DNA of 64,000 nt from JAAFIP01 sp963775085 (GCA_963775085.1 CAVZHO010000002.1:1-64000); one strand, 5' to 3'; shown: positions 52,378 to 60,985, counted from the stretch's first letter. Notes: generated by a model from the letters alone, not told the origin. Translations and numbers: made by a program.

Positions 52378-54114
52378 ATGGCTTTTGAAATTGACATTGG
52401 GTTTACCTCCCATCCCGGCAGAAAAGAAATCAACGAAGATTTTTGCTCGGCCAGGATGCCCGATCTATTGCAGCAGCCCTGGGGCACCGTTTGCGCAATC
52501 GCTGATGGCGTGAGCGCTGGCGGGCATGGCAGAGATGCAGCGCAAAGCGCGGTGATGAGCCTGGTGCGCGACTACTACGAGGCGCCCGAGGACTGGAATG
52601 TCACACAGGCGCTGCAGAGCACCATCGCCCATCACAACACCTGGCTGTTGGGCATCAACCAAGGCCGCGCACCCGAGAGCGGCCTGACCACCCTGACCGC
52701 CCTGGTGCTGCGCAACCAGAGCTACACCGTGGCCCATGTGGGCGACAGCCGTGCCTACCTGCTGCGCGGTGGCGAGACCCTGCAGCTCACCACAGACCAC
52801 GTGAACCAGCTACCCGACATGCAGCACCAATTGCGCCGCGCCGTGGGGGCGGAGGAGGATGTCCAGGTGGACTATGCGCAGGGACAGATGCAGGCGGGCG
52901 ATGTGTTTGTGCTGGTGACCGACGGGGTGCACGGCATGCTCCAGCCTGCCCGGCTGGCTGTGCTTGCCCAGGAGGGCGATGCACAAAGCATCAGCGAGCA
53001 GATGGTCAACGCTGCGGTAGACCTGGGTGGGCAAGACAATGCCAGTGCGGTGGTGGTACGTATTCTGGGTGCGCGAACGACAGACAGCCAACTGGCTGAA
53101 AACGAAGTGGCGCACAGACTGCCTTTGCCGCACAAGCTGGGCGCGGGCGATCAGATCGATGGCATGCTGGTGATGGACTTGGTGGCGGCACATGGGGCGC
53201 ATCTGCTCTACCAGGTGCGCGACCCGATGAGCCAGAGGCTGTTTTTGCTCAAAACGCTACACCCCAAACTGCAAGAGGATGCAGCCGAGCGCGAGCTGCT
53301 GGCGCACGAGGCGTGGCTGGCCAAGCGTGTGCAGGCCAGTGCGGCGGGCAACTACCTGGTGCATCTGCACGATGCGCCGCCCTGCGGCATCGCCGAGCAT
53401 TTTTATGTGCTGTATGACTGGCACAACGGCGAGACGCTGCAGCAGATGCTGGACGCGCGCGGCAAGCTGGGGGTGCAACAGGCCCTCAGTGCGGCCAGCC
53501 ACACCCTGATGGCCCTGGCCTTGTTGCACGCGCAGGGCGTGATCCACCGGGACATCCAGCCCGCCAACCTGCAATGGGGCAGCGACGGGGTGCTGCGCGT
53601 GCTAGACCTGGGCGTGGCGCTGAGTGGCAGCGAGCCAGAGTCGGCCCGTTTGCAGCACGCAGGTACCCCCAGCTACATCAACCCGGAGCAGTATGGCTAC
53701 AGCGTCCAAGGCGACAGGCCCGAGAAAAGCGCCGACCCGCAAAGTGACCTGTTTGCTCTGGGCGTCACGCTGTACCAGTTGCTCACCGGCAAGCTGCCCT
53801 ATGGCGAGGTGCTGCCCTACCAAACCGGCCGTTACGCCAAAGACCCATTAGCGCCCAGCCGCCACAACCCCGAGGTGCCGGCCTGGTTAGACCATCTGGT
53901 ACTGCAAGCCATTGCACGCAACGAGCAGCAGCGCTTTGCCAGCGCCGAGGAGTTTTTGCTGGCGCTTCAGGAGGGTGCCCACCAGCCGCTGGATGCCCTG
54001 TCCGTGCCCAGTACCCCCCAGCGTGACCGCCAGGCCCTGTGGAAGATGGCGTTGGCGGCCAGCGTGCTGCTCAATCTGTTTTTATTGCTGTGGTTTGTGG
54101 TATTGCGAAAATAA
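52378..54114 (+). CDS. PP2C phosphatase-Ser/Thr kinase fusion protein, membrane anchored (paralogue 1)
   Basis: 578 residues. The PP2C domain (about 1-235) has INEDFC, AIADGVSAGGHG, VAHVGDSRAYLLRGG, LVTDGVHGML and QDNASAVVV, so its metal-binding acids are present. A kinase-like domain (about 255-540) follows: FLLKTLHPK for the ATP lysine, VIHRDIQPANLQW for the catalytic loop (Gln where Lys is usual) and VLDLGVALSG for DFG. A glycine-rich loop is not seen. One C-terminal helix (ALAASVLLNLFLLLWFVV) anchors it to the membrane. Such fusions accompany nitrate-assimilation genes in other proteobacteria. A tandem paralogue follows. Confidence 0.88.
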   Translation: MAFEIDIGFTSHPGRKEINEDFCSARMPDLLQQPWGTVCAIADGVSAGGHGRDAAQSAVMSLVRDYYEAPEDWNVTQALQSTIAHHNTWLLGINQGRAPESGLTTLTALVLRNQSYTVAHVGDSRAYLLRGGETLQLTTDHVNQLPDMQHQLRRAVGAEEDVQVDYAQGQMQAGDVFVLVTDGVHGMLQPARLAVLAQEGDAQSISEQMVNAAVDLGGQDNASAVVVRILGARTTDSQLAENEVAHRLPLPHKLGAGDQIDGMLVMDLVAAHGAHLLYQVRDPMSQRLFLLKTLHPKLQEDAAERELLAHEAWLAKRVQASAAGNYLVHLHDAPPCGIAEHFYVLYDWHNGETLQQMLDARGKLGVQQALSAASHTLMALALLHAQGVIHRDIQPANLQWGSDGVLRVLDLGVALSGSEPESARLQHAGTPSYINPEQYGYSVQGDRPEKSADPQSDLFALGVTLYQLLTGKLPYGEVLPYQTGRYAKDPLAPSRHNPEVPAWLDHLVLQAIARNEQQRFASAEEFLLALQEGAHQPLDALSVPSTPQRDRQALWKMALAASVLLNLFLLLWFVVLRK

Positions 54115-54122
54115 ACAGGGTT

Positions 54123-54178
54123 TTAGCCTTGTAGTCCTTGTCGTCAGGACGTAAGCAGCTATACTATTAATAGCAAAT
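54123..54178 (+). repeat. R1 element, copy k, between the two kinase-phosphatase genes
   Basis: TTGTAGTCCTTGTCGTC, then AGGACGTAAGCAGCTATAC and TAATAGC. It starts 9 bp after the first stop codon. Confidence 0.88.
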
Positions 54179-54259
54179 GTGAAATATTTGCAACAGCATT
54201 GACCACCAGCGCCAGCGCCATGCACCATACAAGGGCATGCAACTTGCTTACACTGGTGC

Positions 54260-56116
54260 ATGGCATTTGAACTCGACATTGGCTTTACCTCGCTGGCAGG
54301 CAAAAAACCCATCAACGAAGACTTTTGTGCCGCCATGCTGCCCGGCGCAGGGCAGGAGGCCATGGGAGCCATCTGCGCAATTGCCGATGGCGTAAGCCAG
54401 GGCGGCATGGGCAAAGAGGCGGCGCAAACCACCGTCACCAGCCTGGTGCGCGACTACTTTGGCACGCCCGAAACCTGGGACACCACCGTGGCGCTAGACC
54501 GGATCATCAGCGCGCAAAACACCTGGCTGGCGGGCATTAACCGGCGCCGCCACCCGGCGATTGGCATGACCACGCTCACGGCCCTGGTGCTGCGCGGCCA
54601 GCGCTACAGCCTGGCCCATGTGGGCGACACGCGCGCCTACCTGATGCGCGGCGGCGAGACCACGCAAATCAGCCAAGACCATGTCGTCAACCACCCTGAC
54701 TTTTCGCACCAGCTGCTGCGCGCCATGGGCCTGGAGGATCGCGTGGCCGTGGACTATTCACAGGGCGACCTCGAGGTGGGTGATGTGTTCATTTTGCTGA
54801 GTGACGGTGTGCATGGCAGCCTGTCTGCGCGCGCTGTGCAGGCGATGGCCGCAGCCACCCGCGACGAAGCAGGGGGGCCCGCCGTACCACCAAGCACAGC
54901 GCAAAGCATCAGCCAGTCCCTGGTGGACGCTGCACTGGCCAAGGGCTCGCAGGACAACGCCACCGCGCTGGTGGTGCGCGTGCTGGGCGTGGTGGAGGCC
55001 ACGCTGCAGGACGAAAACCGCCATGCCCTGGAACGACTGGTGCTGCCCAAACTGAAGCTGGGCGATCTGGTAGACGGCATGCAGGTGACGGCAGTTGTCG
55101 CTGATAATGGCATCAACCTGCTCTACCAAATGCGGGCTATGGCCCCCACGCCTGCCACAGCGTGTGCTGCGCTGCCCCCCGAGGGGGTTCTCGCTGCTCG
55201 GGGCGGCCTGTTGGCGCTCGGGCCTGGTATCGGCAAACTCTATGCCCTCAAAACCCTGCACCCCGCCCGTGCCCATGACCACGAGGAGCGTGCCATGCTG
55301 GCGCACGAGGCCTGGCTGGCCAAGCGCATGCAAACCAGCCGCGCCGCCGACCATCTGGTCCACCTGCACCCGCACCCACCCAGCCCGCAGGGGCCCAGCG
55401 CGTTTTATCTGCTGTACGACTGGCATGCGGGCGAGACGCTGCAACAACTGCTGGGCCAGCAGCACAAGCTGGGGGTGCAGCAGGCCATCAGCGCAGCCAC
55501 GCAGGCCCTCAAAGGCCTGGGCCGCCTGCACCGCCAGGGCGTGATCCACCGCGACATCAAGCCAGCCAATTTGCATATGGGCGCAGACGGCGTGCTGCGG
55601 ATTCTCGATCTGGGCGTGGCCCTGAGTGGCCGCGAGCCCGATTCCACCCGTCTGCTGCATGCAGGCACGCCCAGCTACATGAACCCCGAGCAGTGGGGTT
55701 ACGGCGTGCATGGCGACGGTGATGAACAAAGCCCCAATGCGCAAAGCGATCTGTACGCAGTGGGGGTCACGCTGTACCAGTTGCTCACCGGCAAGCTGCC
55801 CTATGGCGACGTGCTGCCCTACCAAAGTGGCAGGTACTTTCGTGACCCGACACCGCCCAGCCGCCAGCACCCCGAGGTGCCGATCTGGCTCGACCACATC
55901 GTGATGAAAGCCGTGGCCCGCGACCAGAAGCTGCGCTTTGAAACCGCCGAAGAGTTTTTGCTGGCGCTGGAGCGCGGTGCGTCCCGCCCCTTAAGCGCCT
56001 TGCCCGCTACCCCCCTGGCGCAGCGCGACCCCACCGCGCTGTGGAAGATCGCCCTGGCAGTCAGTGTGCTGTTTAACCTGCTGCTGGTGTTTTGGCTGGT
56101 GTTTTTGCCGAAATAA
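54260..56116 (+). CDS. PP2C phosphatase-Ser/Thr kinase fusion protein, membrane anchored (paralogue 2)
   Basis: 618 residues, the same architecture and clear homology to the upstream gene: MAFELDIGFTSLAGKKPINE, AIADGVSQGGMGKEA, LAHVGDTRAYLMRGG, LLSDGVHGSL and QDNATALVV. The kinase-like half keeps the canonical catalytic loop VIHRDIKPANLHM and has ILDLGVALSG. It is longer by a 30-40 residue insertion around 295-325 (TPATACAALPPEGVLAARGG), which has low complexity and looks recent. It ends in a C-terminal membrane helix. The pair probably arose by tandem duplication. The target is presumably in nitrate uptake or reduction (inference). Confidence 0.88.
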   Translation: MAFELDIGFTSLAGKKPINEDFCAAMLPGAGQEAMGAICAIADGVSQGGMGKEAAQTTVTSLVRDYFGTPETWDTTVALDRIISAQNTWLAGINRRRHPAIGMTTLTALVLRGQRYSLAHVGDTRAYLMRGGETTQISQDHVVNHPDFSHQLLRAMGLEDRVAVDYSQGDLEVGDVFILLSDGVHGSLSARAVQAMAAATRDEAGGPAVPPSTAQSISQSLVDAALAKGSQDNATALVVRVLGVVEATLQDENRHALERLVLPKLKLGDLVDGMQVTAVVADNGINLLYQMRAMAPTPATACAALPPEGVLAARGGLLALGPGIGKLYALKTLHPARAHDHEERAMLAHEAWLAKRMQTSRAADHLVHLHPHPPSPQGPSAFYLLYDWHAGETLQQLLGQQHKLGVQQAISAATQALKGLGRLHRQGVIHRDIKPANLHMGADGVLRILDLGVALSGREPDSTRLLHAGTPSYMNPEQWGYGVHGDGDEQSPNAQSDLYAVGVTLYQLLTGKLPYGDVLPYQSGRYFRDPTPPSRQHPEVPIWLDHIVMKAVARDQKLRFETAEEFLLALERGASRPLSALPATPLAQRDPTALWKIALAVSVLFNLLLVFWLVFLPK

Positions 56117-56141
56117 CTTGGCGATTGAGGGGGACGGGGAA

Positions 56142-56314
56142 GCAACGCAAAAAACGCAAAAAAGTAGAAATAAAAATCGCAAAAAAAGAAATCGTTATTT
56201 ATTTTTATATTAAATTTAGCGTTTTTTGCAAGTTTTTTGCGAGTTTTTTGCGAGTTTTTGCGAGTTTTTGCGAGTTTTTGCGAGTTTTTGCGCTTTTTGC
56301 GCTTTTTGCGTTAC
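56142..56314. repeat. R4 A/T-rich inverted repeat with decamer microsatellite
   Basis: AACGCAAAAAACGCAAAAAA on the left matches GCTTTTTGCGTT at the right end. In the right half, CGAGTTTTTG (10 bp) is repeated about six times (56239-56290). It fills the gap between convergent kinase and transporter genes and may end transcription both ways. Confidence 0.8.
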
Positions 56315-56331
56315 GTCTATCGGTAGAAATT

Positions 56332-57591
56332 CTAGACGCTTCCCGCGCGTACTTTTTTGGTGACCACAGGCGTAGCATCCACAGGTCTGGCCCGTCCACC
56401 TTTCTCAGCCCAGGTGCGGGTCCAGCGAATCTGCATGCTGCGCAGCATCAGCAGCACCAGTACGGCGCACAGGGCAAAGCCGACAAAGCCCCACAGGTAG
56501 GTGCCGGTGTACTGTTTGCTCATGCCCATGGCATTGGGGATCAGGCCGCCGCCCAGCGCGCCCACTTCGCCAATCATGCTGCCCGCCACCGCAGTAGCCA
56601 GCGGCCAGCGCAGCGGCACCAGCTGAAACAGCGCGCCATTGCCCGCGCCCAACGCGGCAAAGCACAGCATCATCAACAGGGTGGTGGCCACCAGCGAGCC
56701 GCTGGCCAGACCGCACAGCACCAGGGTAGCGGCCACCACCGCCAGCACGGCGCTCAAGGTGTTCACGCCGCCCCAATGGTCCGACACCCAGCCGCCCAGC
56801 ACGCGCACCGCCGCGCCCATAAAGGCCGCCAGCATCGACAGCTGCCCGGCCTGCACCTTGCTTACGCCAAACTGGTCGTAGTAGTAGCTGGGCAAAAACG
56901 TGGCCAGGCCGATAAAGCCGCCAAAGGTCACCGCGTAGATGATGCTAAAGGCCCAGCCGTCTTTTTCAAACAGGCAGGCGATATGCTCTTTGAAGCTGGA
57001 GTGTTTGTCCACGTCTGTCGGCTCTTGCGCAAAGACGATCATCGCCGCCAGTGGCAGCAGCATAAACACTGCGGCGATGCCGTACACGCTTTGCCAGCCA
57101 TAGGCCTGCGCCAGCGGCGGGGCCAGCAGCACCGACACGGCGGTGCCCACATTACCCGCGCCCACCAGGCCCATCGCCAGACCCTTGTAGCGCGGCGGAA
57201 ACGAGCCCGAGCCCAGGCTCAGGGCCACACCAAAGCTGGCACCGGCAATGCCCAGCAGTGCGCCCATCACCAGCAGGCTACTGTAGGAATCCACCACAAA
57301 GTAGCCAAACACCAGCGCCACCATAATCATCACCATCTCGATCAGTGTGGCGTTTTTGCGCCCCACATACTGCGCCAATATGCCCAGCGGAAAGCGCATA
57401 AACGCGCCAGCAAAAATCGGGATCGACAGCATCACGCCCTTTTGCGCGGGGGTGAGTTGGTAGGCCTCAGAAATAAACGGTGCCATGGCCCCGTTCATCA
57501 CCCAGATGCAGCAGGAGCAGGCGAAGTAGAAAAACGCCGCGTACAGCGTGGGCGCGTGGCCTGACTTTAAAAACGTTTTGAATGCTGACAT
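56332..57591 (-). CDS. narK: Nitrate/nitrite transporter of the major facilitator superfamily
   Basis: 419 residues from ATG at 57591 (MSAFKTFLKSGHAPTLYAAF), with AGAGG six bases ahead. Twelve hydrophobic segments. The nitrate signature of the NNP family is SGSFPPRYKGLAMGLVGAGN; the second signature in the other half is less clear (ALGAGNGALFQLVPLRW). It imports nitrate (and/or nitrite) for assimilation and is named NasA in some genomes. It has its own sigma-54 promoter but also follows nrtD by 74 bp, so readthrough is possible. Confidence 0.93.
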   Translation of the reverse strand: MSAFKTFLKSGHAPTLYAAFFYFACSCCIWVMNGAMAPFISEAYQLTPAQKGVMLSIPIFAGAFMRFPLGILAQYVGRKNATLIEMVMIMVALVFGYFVVDSYSSLLVMGALLGIAGASFGVALSLGSGSFPPRYKGLAMGLVGAGNVGTAVSVLLAPPLAQAYGWQSVYGIAAVFMLLPLAAMIVFAQEPTDVDKHSSFKEHIACLFEKDGWAFSIIYAVTFGGFIGLATFLPSYYYDQFGVSKVQAGQLSMLAAFMGAAVRVLGGWVSDHWGGVNTLSAVLAVVAATLVLCGLASGSLVATTLLMMLCFAALGAGNGALFQLVPLRWPLATAVAGSMIGEVGALGGGLIPNAMGMSKQYTGTYLWGFVGFALCAVLVLLMLRSMQIRWTRTWAEKGGRARPVDATPVVTKKVRAGSV

Positions 57592-57597
57592 ACCCAA

Positions 57598-57622
57598 CCT
57601 CTAGTGAACTGATTCACAGAGG
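57598..57622 (-). promoter_or_regulatory. Inverted repeat covering the narK ribosome-binding site
   Basis: On the minus strand CCTCTGTGAA pairs with TTCAC-T-AGAGG across a TCAG loop. AGAGG is the Shine-Dalgarno sequence of narK. Confidence 0.55.
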
Positions 57623-57626
57623 TAGT

Positions 57627-57641
57627 GCGAGAACCGTGCCA
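57627..57641 (-). promoter_or_regulatory. Sigma-54 promoter of narK
   Basis: The minus strand reads TGGCACGGTTCTCGC: GG and GC are 10 bp apart as required, with one change (TTGC to TCGC). It is nearly the same as the nrtA promoter box. Confidence 0.75.
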
Positions 57642-57650
57642 GGTCGATGC

Positions 57651-57665
57651 GCACCAGTTTAGTGC
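57651..57665. promoter_or_regulatory. NtrC-like palindrome upstream of narK
   Basis: GCACCAGTTTAGTGC, GCAC-N7-GTGC, 10 bp above the -24 box and at the very end of nrtD. Confidence 0.55.
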
Positions 57666-58493
57666 TCAAGCCGCCTGCTTCTCCACATGACTCTGGCGGG
57701 TGTACAAAAAGTCGATTACCGCCTTGCGGTAGTGCACATAGCGCGCATCTTCGGCCAACTGCACCCGGCTGCGCGGGCGCGGCAAGTCAACTTGCAGCAC
57801 CTCGCCAATGGTGGCGGCGGGGCCATTGGTCATCATCACGATGCGGTCAGACAGCAGCACGGCCTCGTCTACATCGTGCGTCACCATCACCACGGTGCTG
57901 CGGGTGGTGGCTACTATTTGCAGCAGCTCGTCTTGCAGTTTGGCACGGGTTAATGCGTCTAGCGCACCAAAGGGTTCGTCCATCAGCAGCACTTGCGGCT
58001 GCATGCTCAGTGCGCGTGCAATGCCCACGCGCTGCTTCATGCCGCCCGATATTTCGCCAGGGCGTTTGTGGGCTGCCGAAGTGAGGCCCACCATGGCCAG
58101 CGCGGCATCGGTACGCGCCTTGAGCTGGGTTCTGCTTTCGGCGGTGCGGCCGTTGACAATGGTGGATGCACCAAAAACGCGCTCTACCGCCAGGTACACG
58201 TTTTCATGGCAGGTCAGCCAAGGCAACAGCGAATGGTTTTGAAACACCACCGCCCGCTCAGGCCCCGGCCCGGTGATTTCCTTGTTGGCACACAGCAGCG
58301 CACCCTCGGTGGGTGTCGCCAGCCCACTGATGAGGTTGAGCAGGGTGGACTTGCCGCAACCCGAGTGACCAATCAGCGTCACAAACTCGCCTTGGGCTAC
58401 GCAAAAGTTGATGTCTTTCAGAGCGGGGAAGAGGCCTTTATTGGTTTTGAAGGTTTGGGCTACGTTGGATATTTCGATGTATTTGGCGCTCAT
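57666..58493 (-). CDS. nrtD: Nitrate ABC transporter ATP-binding protein
   Basis: 275 residues. Walker A LIGHSGCGKSTLLNLISGLA, signature PGEISGGMKQRVGIARALS, Walker B QVLLMDEPFGALDALTR and H-loop VVMVTHDVDEAVLLSDRIVM. GPGPERAVVFQNHSLLPWLT is the SsuB/TauB/NrtD-type Q-loop. It powers the NrtAB importer. No NrtC (ATPase fused to a binding domain) is present, so NrtD probably works as a homodimer. It overlaps nrtB by 4 nt. Confidence 0.93.
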   Translation of the reverse strand: MSAKYIEISNVAQTFKTNKGLFPALKDINFCVAQGEFVTLIGHSGCGKSTLLNLISGLATPTEGALLCANKEITGPGPERAVVFQNHSLLPWLTCHENVYLAVERVFGASTIVNGRTAESRTQLKARTDAALAMVGLTSAAHKRPGEISGGMKQRVGIARALSMQPQVLLMDEPFGALDALTRAKLQDELLQIVATTRSTVVMVTHDVDEAVLLSDRIVMMTNGPAATIGEVLQVDLPRPRSRVQLAEDARYVHYRKAVIDFLYTRQSHVEKQAA

Positions 58494-59452
58494 GATGTCA
58501 CCTCCTCATAGGTAAATGCCGAGGCCAGCTTGATCAAGGCGAATTCCAAAACCAGGCCCACCAAGCCAATCACAAAAATGGCGATGATGATGTTTTTGAC
58601 GTTCAGGTTATTCCACTCGTCCCAGACCCAAAAGCCAATGCCCACGCCACCCGTCAGCATCTCGGCGGCCACAATGACCAGCCAGGCGGTGCCGACCGCC
58701 AGGCGCACGCCGGTCAGCATGTAGGGCAGCACAGCGGGGAACAAGATTTTGCTGATGATCTTCCACTCGCTCAGGTTGAGCACACGCGCCACGTTCATGT
58801 AGTCTTGCGGCACGCGCTGCACGCCCACGGCGGTGTTGATGACCATGGGCCAGATAGAGCAGATAAAGATCGTCCAGATCGCCGCCGGGTGCGCACCCTT
58901 GAACACCAGCAGGCCAATGGGCAGCCAGGCCAGCGGAGACACGGGGCGCAGCAAGCTGATGAGGGGGGTGAGCATGCGGCTTAAAAACGTGAAGCGCCCA
59001 ATGGCAAAGCCCAGCGGAATGCCCACCAGTGCCGCCAGGCCAAAGCCCACGGCCACGCGTTTGAGCGAGCTCCAGATGTTCCAGCCAATGCCCAGGTCGT
59101 TGGGCCCCTTGCTGTAAAACGGATCGCTAAACACCTGCACCGCCTGCTGCGCGGTGGCCCAGGGCGATGGGAAGTTGTTGCTATTGGTCATGCTGACCAA
59201 CGCCCAGATGCCGACCAGCAGTGCCAGGCCCAGGATGGGCGGCACGACCTGAAGCCACAGCGCGTTCCAGTCATAGCGTGGTGGGGTCGTTGGTTGGGCG
59301 GATAATGCCGTTGTTGATGCATTTTCCTGCACATTTGTGCTTCTAGTCCTTGTCGTATGGACGTAAGCAGCTCCTTTATTAGTAGCAAATGCCGATGCTC
59401 CGGCGGATGACCCGGTGGCGACCAGGGGGGAATGAAAGACTGCGGCAACCAT
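58490..59452 (-). CDS. nrtB: Nitrate ABC transporter permease
   Basis: 320 residues. Membrane helices begin at VVPPILGLALLVGIWALVSM (about residue 70), and the ATPase-contact EAA-like loop is near VQRVPQDYMNVARVLNLSEW. GIGFWVWDEWNNLNVKNIII is typical of NrtB. The first 65 residues are a low-complexity, non-conserved extension partly encoded by an R1 element. A later start is possible, for example near YDWNALWLQVV. It starts 9 bp after nrtA ends. Confidence 0.92.
   Translation of the reverse strand: MVAAVFHSPLVATGSSAGASAFATNKGAAYVHTTRTRSTNVQENASTTALSAQPTTPPRYDWNALWLQVVPPILGLALLVGIWALVSMTNSNNFPSPWATAQQAVQVFSDPFYSKGPNDLGIGWNIWSSLKRVAVGFGLAALVGIPLGFAIGRFTFLSRMLTPLISLLRPVSPLAWLPIGLLVFKGAHPAAIWTIFICSIWPMVINTAVGVQRVPQDYMNVARVLNLSEWKIISKILFPAVLPYMLTGVRLAVGTAWLVIVAAEMLTGGVGIGFWVWDEWNNLNVKNIIIAIFVIGLVGLVLEFALIKLASAFTYEEVTS
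59334..59392 (+). repeat. R1 element, copy l, inside the nrtB N-terminal extension
   Basis: TTCTAGTCCTTGTCGTA, then TGGACGTAAGCAGCTCC and TTAGTAGC. nrtB reads it in reverse as ATNKGAAYVHTTRTRSTN. Confidence 0.85.
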
Positions 59453-59461
59453 GGCGTGCTC

Positions 59462-60715
59462 CTATGCGCTTGTAACTTTGACTTTGAATCCGTCGGCGTA
59501 TTTGGCTGGGTTGCTGCCATCCCACACCACGCCGTCCACCAGCTTGCTGCTGCGCATATCGCTCTTGGGCAGGCTCACCTTGGCGGCTGTGGCGGCCTGT
59601 TTGTAAATGTCGGTGCGGTTGATCTGCTTGGCCACAGCCAGGTAGTCGGGGTGCTCTTTCAGAAAACCCCAACGGCGGTGTTGGGTGAGGAACCACATGC
59701 CGTCTGACAGGTAGGGGAAGTTGACCGCACCGTCGTTGAAAAACTTCATGTGGTTGGCATCGTCCCAAAACTTACCCATACCGTTTTGGTAGCGTCCCAA
59801 AATGCGCTGATTGATCACGTCTACCGTGGTGTTGACGTAGCTCTTGTCGGCAATCGTCTCGGCCATTTTGTTTTTGTTTTGCAGGCTGGCATCGATCCAT
59901 TTGCCTGCCTCAATGATGGCGGCTGTCACGGCGCGGCAGGTGTTGGGGTTTTGCTTTGCAAAGTCTGCCGTAGTACCCAGCACCTTCTCGGGGTGGTCTT
60001 TCCAGATGTCTTGCGAGGTGGTAGCCGTGATGCCAATGCCGTCGGCAATGGCGCGGTGGTTCCAGGGCTCGCCCACGCTGAAGCCGTCCATATTGCCTAC
60101 GCGCATATTGGCTACCATTTGCGGCGGCGGCACCGTAATCACCTTGGCATCCTGCATGGGGTGAATGCCGTGCGTTGCCATCCAGTAATACAGCCACATG
60201 GCGTGCGTGCCGGTAGGAAAGGTCTGCGCAAAGGTGTACTCGCGTTTGTCGGTCTGCATCAGCTTGGCCAGGCTGGCACCGTCCACCGCGCCCTTGTCGG
60301 CCAGTTTTTTACTCAGCGAGATGGCCTGGCCGTTGTGGTTGAGCGTCATCAGCACATTCATGTCACGCTTGGGGCCGCCAATGCCCATCTGCGTGCCGTA
60401 GGCCATGCCGTAGAGCAGGTGCGTCATGTCGTTCTCACCTGACAGCAGCTTGTCGCGGATCGATGCCCACGAGGCCTCTTTGCTGGGAATGATCTTTACG
60501 CCATATTTCTGGTCTATGCCCAGTACCGAGGCCATGACGATGCTGGCGCAGTCGGTCAGTGGGATGAAGCCAATCTTGACTTCCTTCTTCTCAGGTGCGT
60601 CCGAGCCTTGGGCATACACCACAGCGCGTAGCGCAGGGCTGATGCCTGTTGCGGCTACGGCGGCAGACTGCAATAGGCTGCGGCGGCTTAGTTTGGTGCC
60701 TGGTAAATCGGTCAT
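59462..60715 (-). CDS. nrtA: Nitrate ABC transporter substrate-binding protein, Tat-exported
   Basis: 417 residues from ATG at 60715, with GGAG eight bases upstream. A twin-arginine signal is present (LSRRSLLQSAAVAATGISPA). The mature protein has KIGFIPLTDCASIVMASVLG, HLLYGMAYGTQMGIGG, FPTGTHAMWLYYWMATHGIH, PPPQMVANMRVGNMDGFSVG and EPWNHRAIADGIGITATTS, the NrtA/CmpA nitrate/bicarbonate-binding family. It delivers nitrate to NrtB. It is the first gene of the nrtA-nrtB-nrtD operon, behind a regulated leader with an ANTAR hairpin pair and a terminator. Confidence 0.95.
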   Translation of the reverse strand: MTDLPGTKLSRRSLLQSAAVAATGISPALRAVVYAQGSDAPEKKEVKIGFIPLTDCASIVMASVLGIDQKYGVKIIPSKEASWASIRDKLLSGENDMTHLLYGMAYGTQMGIGGPKRDMNVLMTLNHNGQAISLSKKLADKGAVDGASLAKLMQTDKREYTFAQTFPTGTHAMWLYYWMATHGIHPMQDAKVITVPPPQMVANMRVGNMDGFSVGEPWNHRAIADGIGITATTSQDIWKDHPEKVLGTTADFAKQNPNTCRAVTAAIIEAGKWIDASLQNKNKMAETIADKSYVNTTVDVINQRILGRYQNGMGKFWDDANHMKFFNDGAVNFPYLSDGMWFLTQHRRWGFLKEHPDYLAVAKQINRTDIYKQAATAAKVSLPKSDMRSSKLVDGVVWDGSNPAKYADGFKVKVTSA

Positions 60716-60736
60716 ACATTTCACTCCAATCAAAAA

Positions 60737-60818
60737 TCAAAATACAAAAACAAAAAGGCGCTCTCTGCGGCATGCGCCTACCCAAGTGGTGGGTGTGCGC
60801 ATGCGCCGAGAACGCCTT
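60737..60818 (-). terminator. Leader terminator upstream of nrtA (attenuator)
   Basis: On the minus strand AAGGCG-TTCTC-GGCGCATGCGC pairs with GCGCATGCC-GCAGAGAG-CGCCTT, followed by TTTTTGTTTTTGTATTTTG. It lies between the dual hexaloop hairpins and the nrtA start. Confidence 0.85.
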
Positions 60819-60839
60819 CGTTCTGGATGATTCGTTTCA

Positions 60840-60888
60840 GGGTTCGCCGTTGAACCCCGGGTGGAATCGTTCAGGCCGTCTATGGCCT
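60840..60888 (-). ncRNA. ANTAR-target dual hairpin in the nrtA leader
   Basis: Hairpin 1 is AGGCC-AUAGAC-GGCCU (60888-60873), and hairpin 2 is GGGUUC-AACGGC-GAACCC (60857-60840). Both have six-base loops with A at position 1 and G at position 4, the defining pattern for ANTAR antiterminators such as NasR/EutV. They are 15 nt apart and precede the attenuator. Confidence 0.88.
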
Positions 60889-60902
60889 ATGCAGAGGTAT
60901 AA

Positions 60903-60917
60903 GCGAGTATCGTGCCA
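60903..60917 (-). promoter_or_regulatory. Sigma-54 promoter of the nrtABD operon
   Basis: The minus strand reads TGGCACGATACTCGC, with GG-N10-GC spacing. The predicted start near 60891 lies just before ANTAR hairpin 1. Confidence 0.78.
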
Positions 60918-60926
60918 GCTGCTGGT

Positions 60927-60985
60927 TGCTATAAAAAAAGAAGCTGCTTACGTCCTGCTATATAGGGCTACGGGCATAAATAGCT
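60927..60985 (-). repeat. R1 element, copy m, between the nrtA promoter and its enhancer sites
   Basis: Plus strand: AGAAGCTGCTTACGTCC, then AGGGCTACGGGCATAAATAGC. It lies just upstream of the -24 box. Confidence 0.8.
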
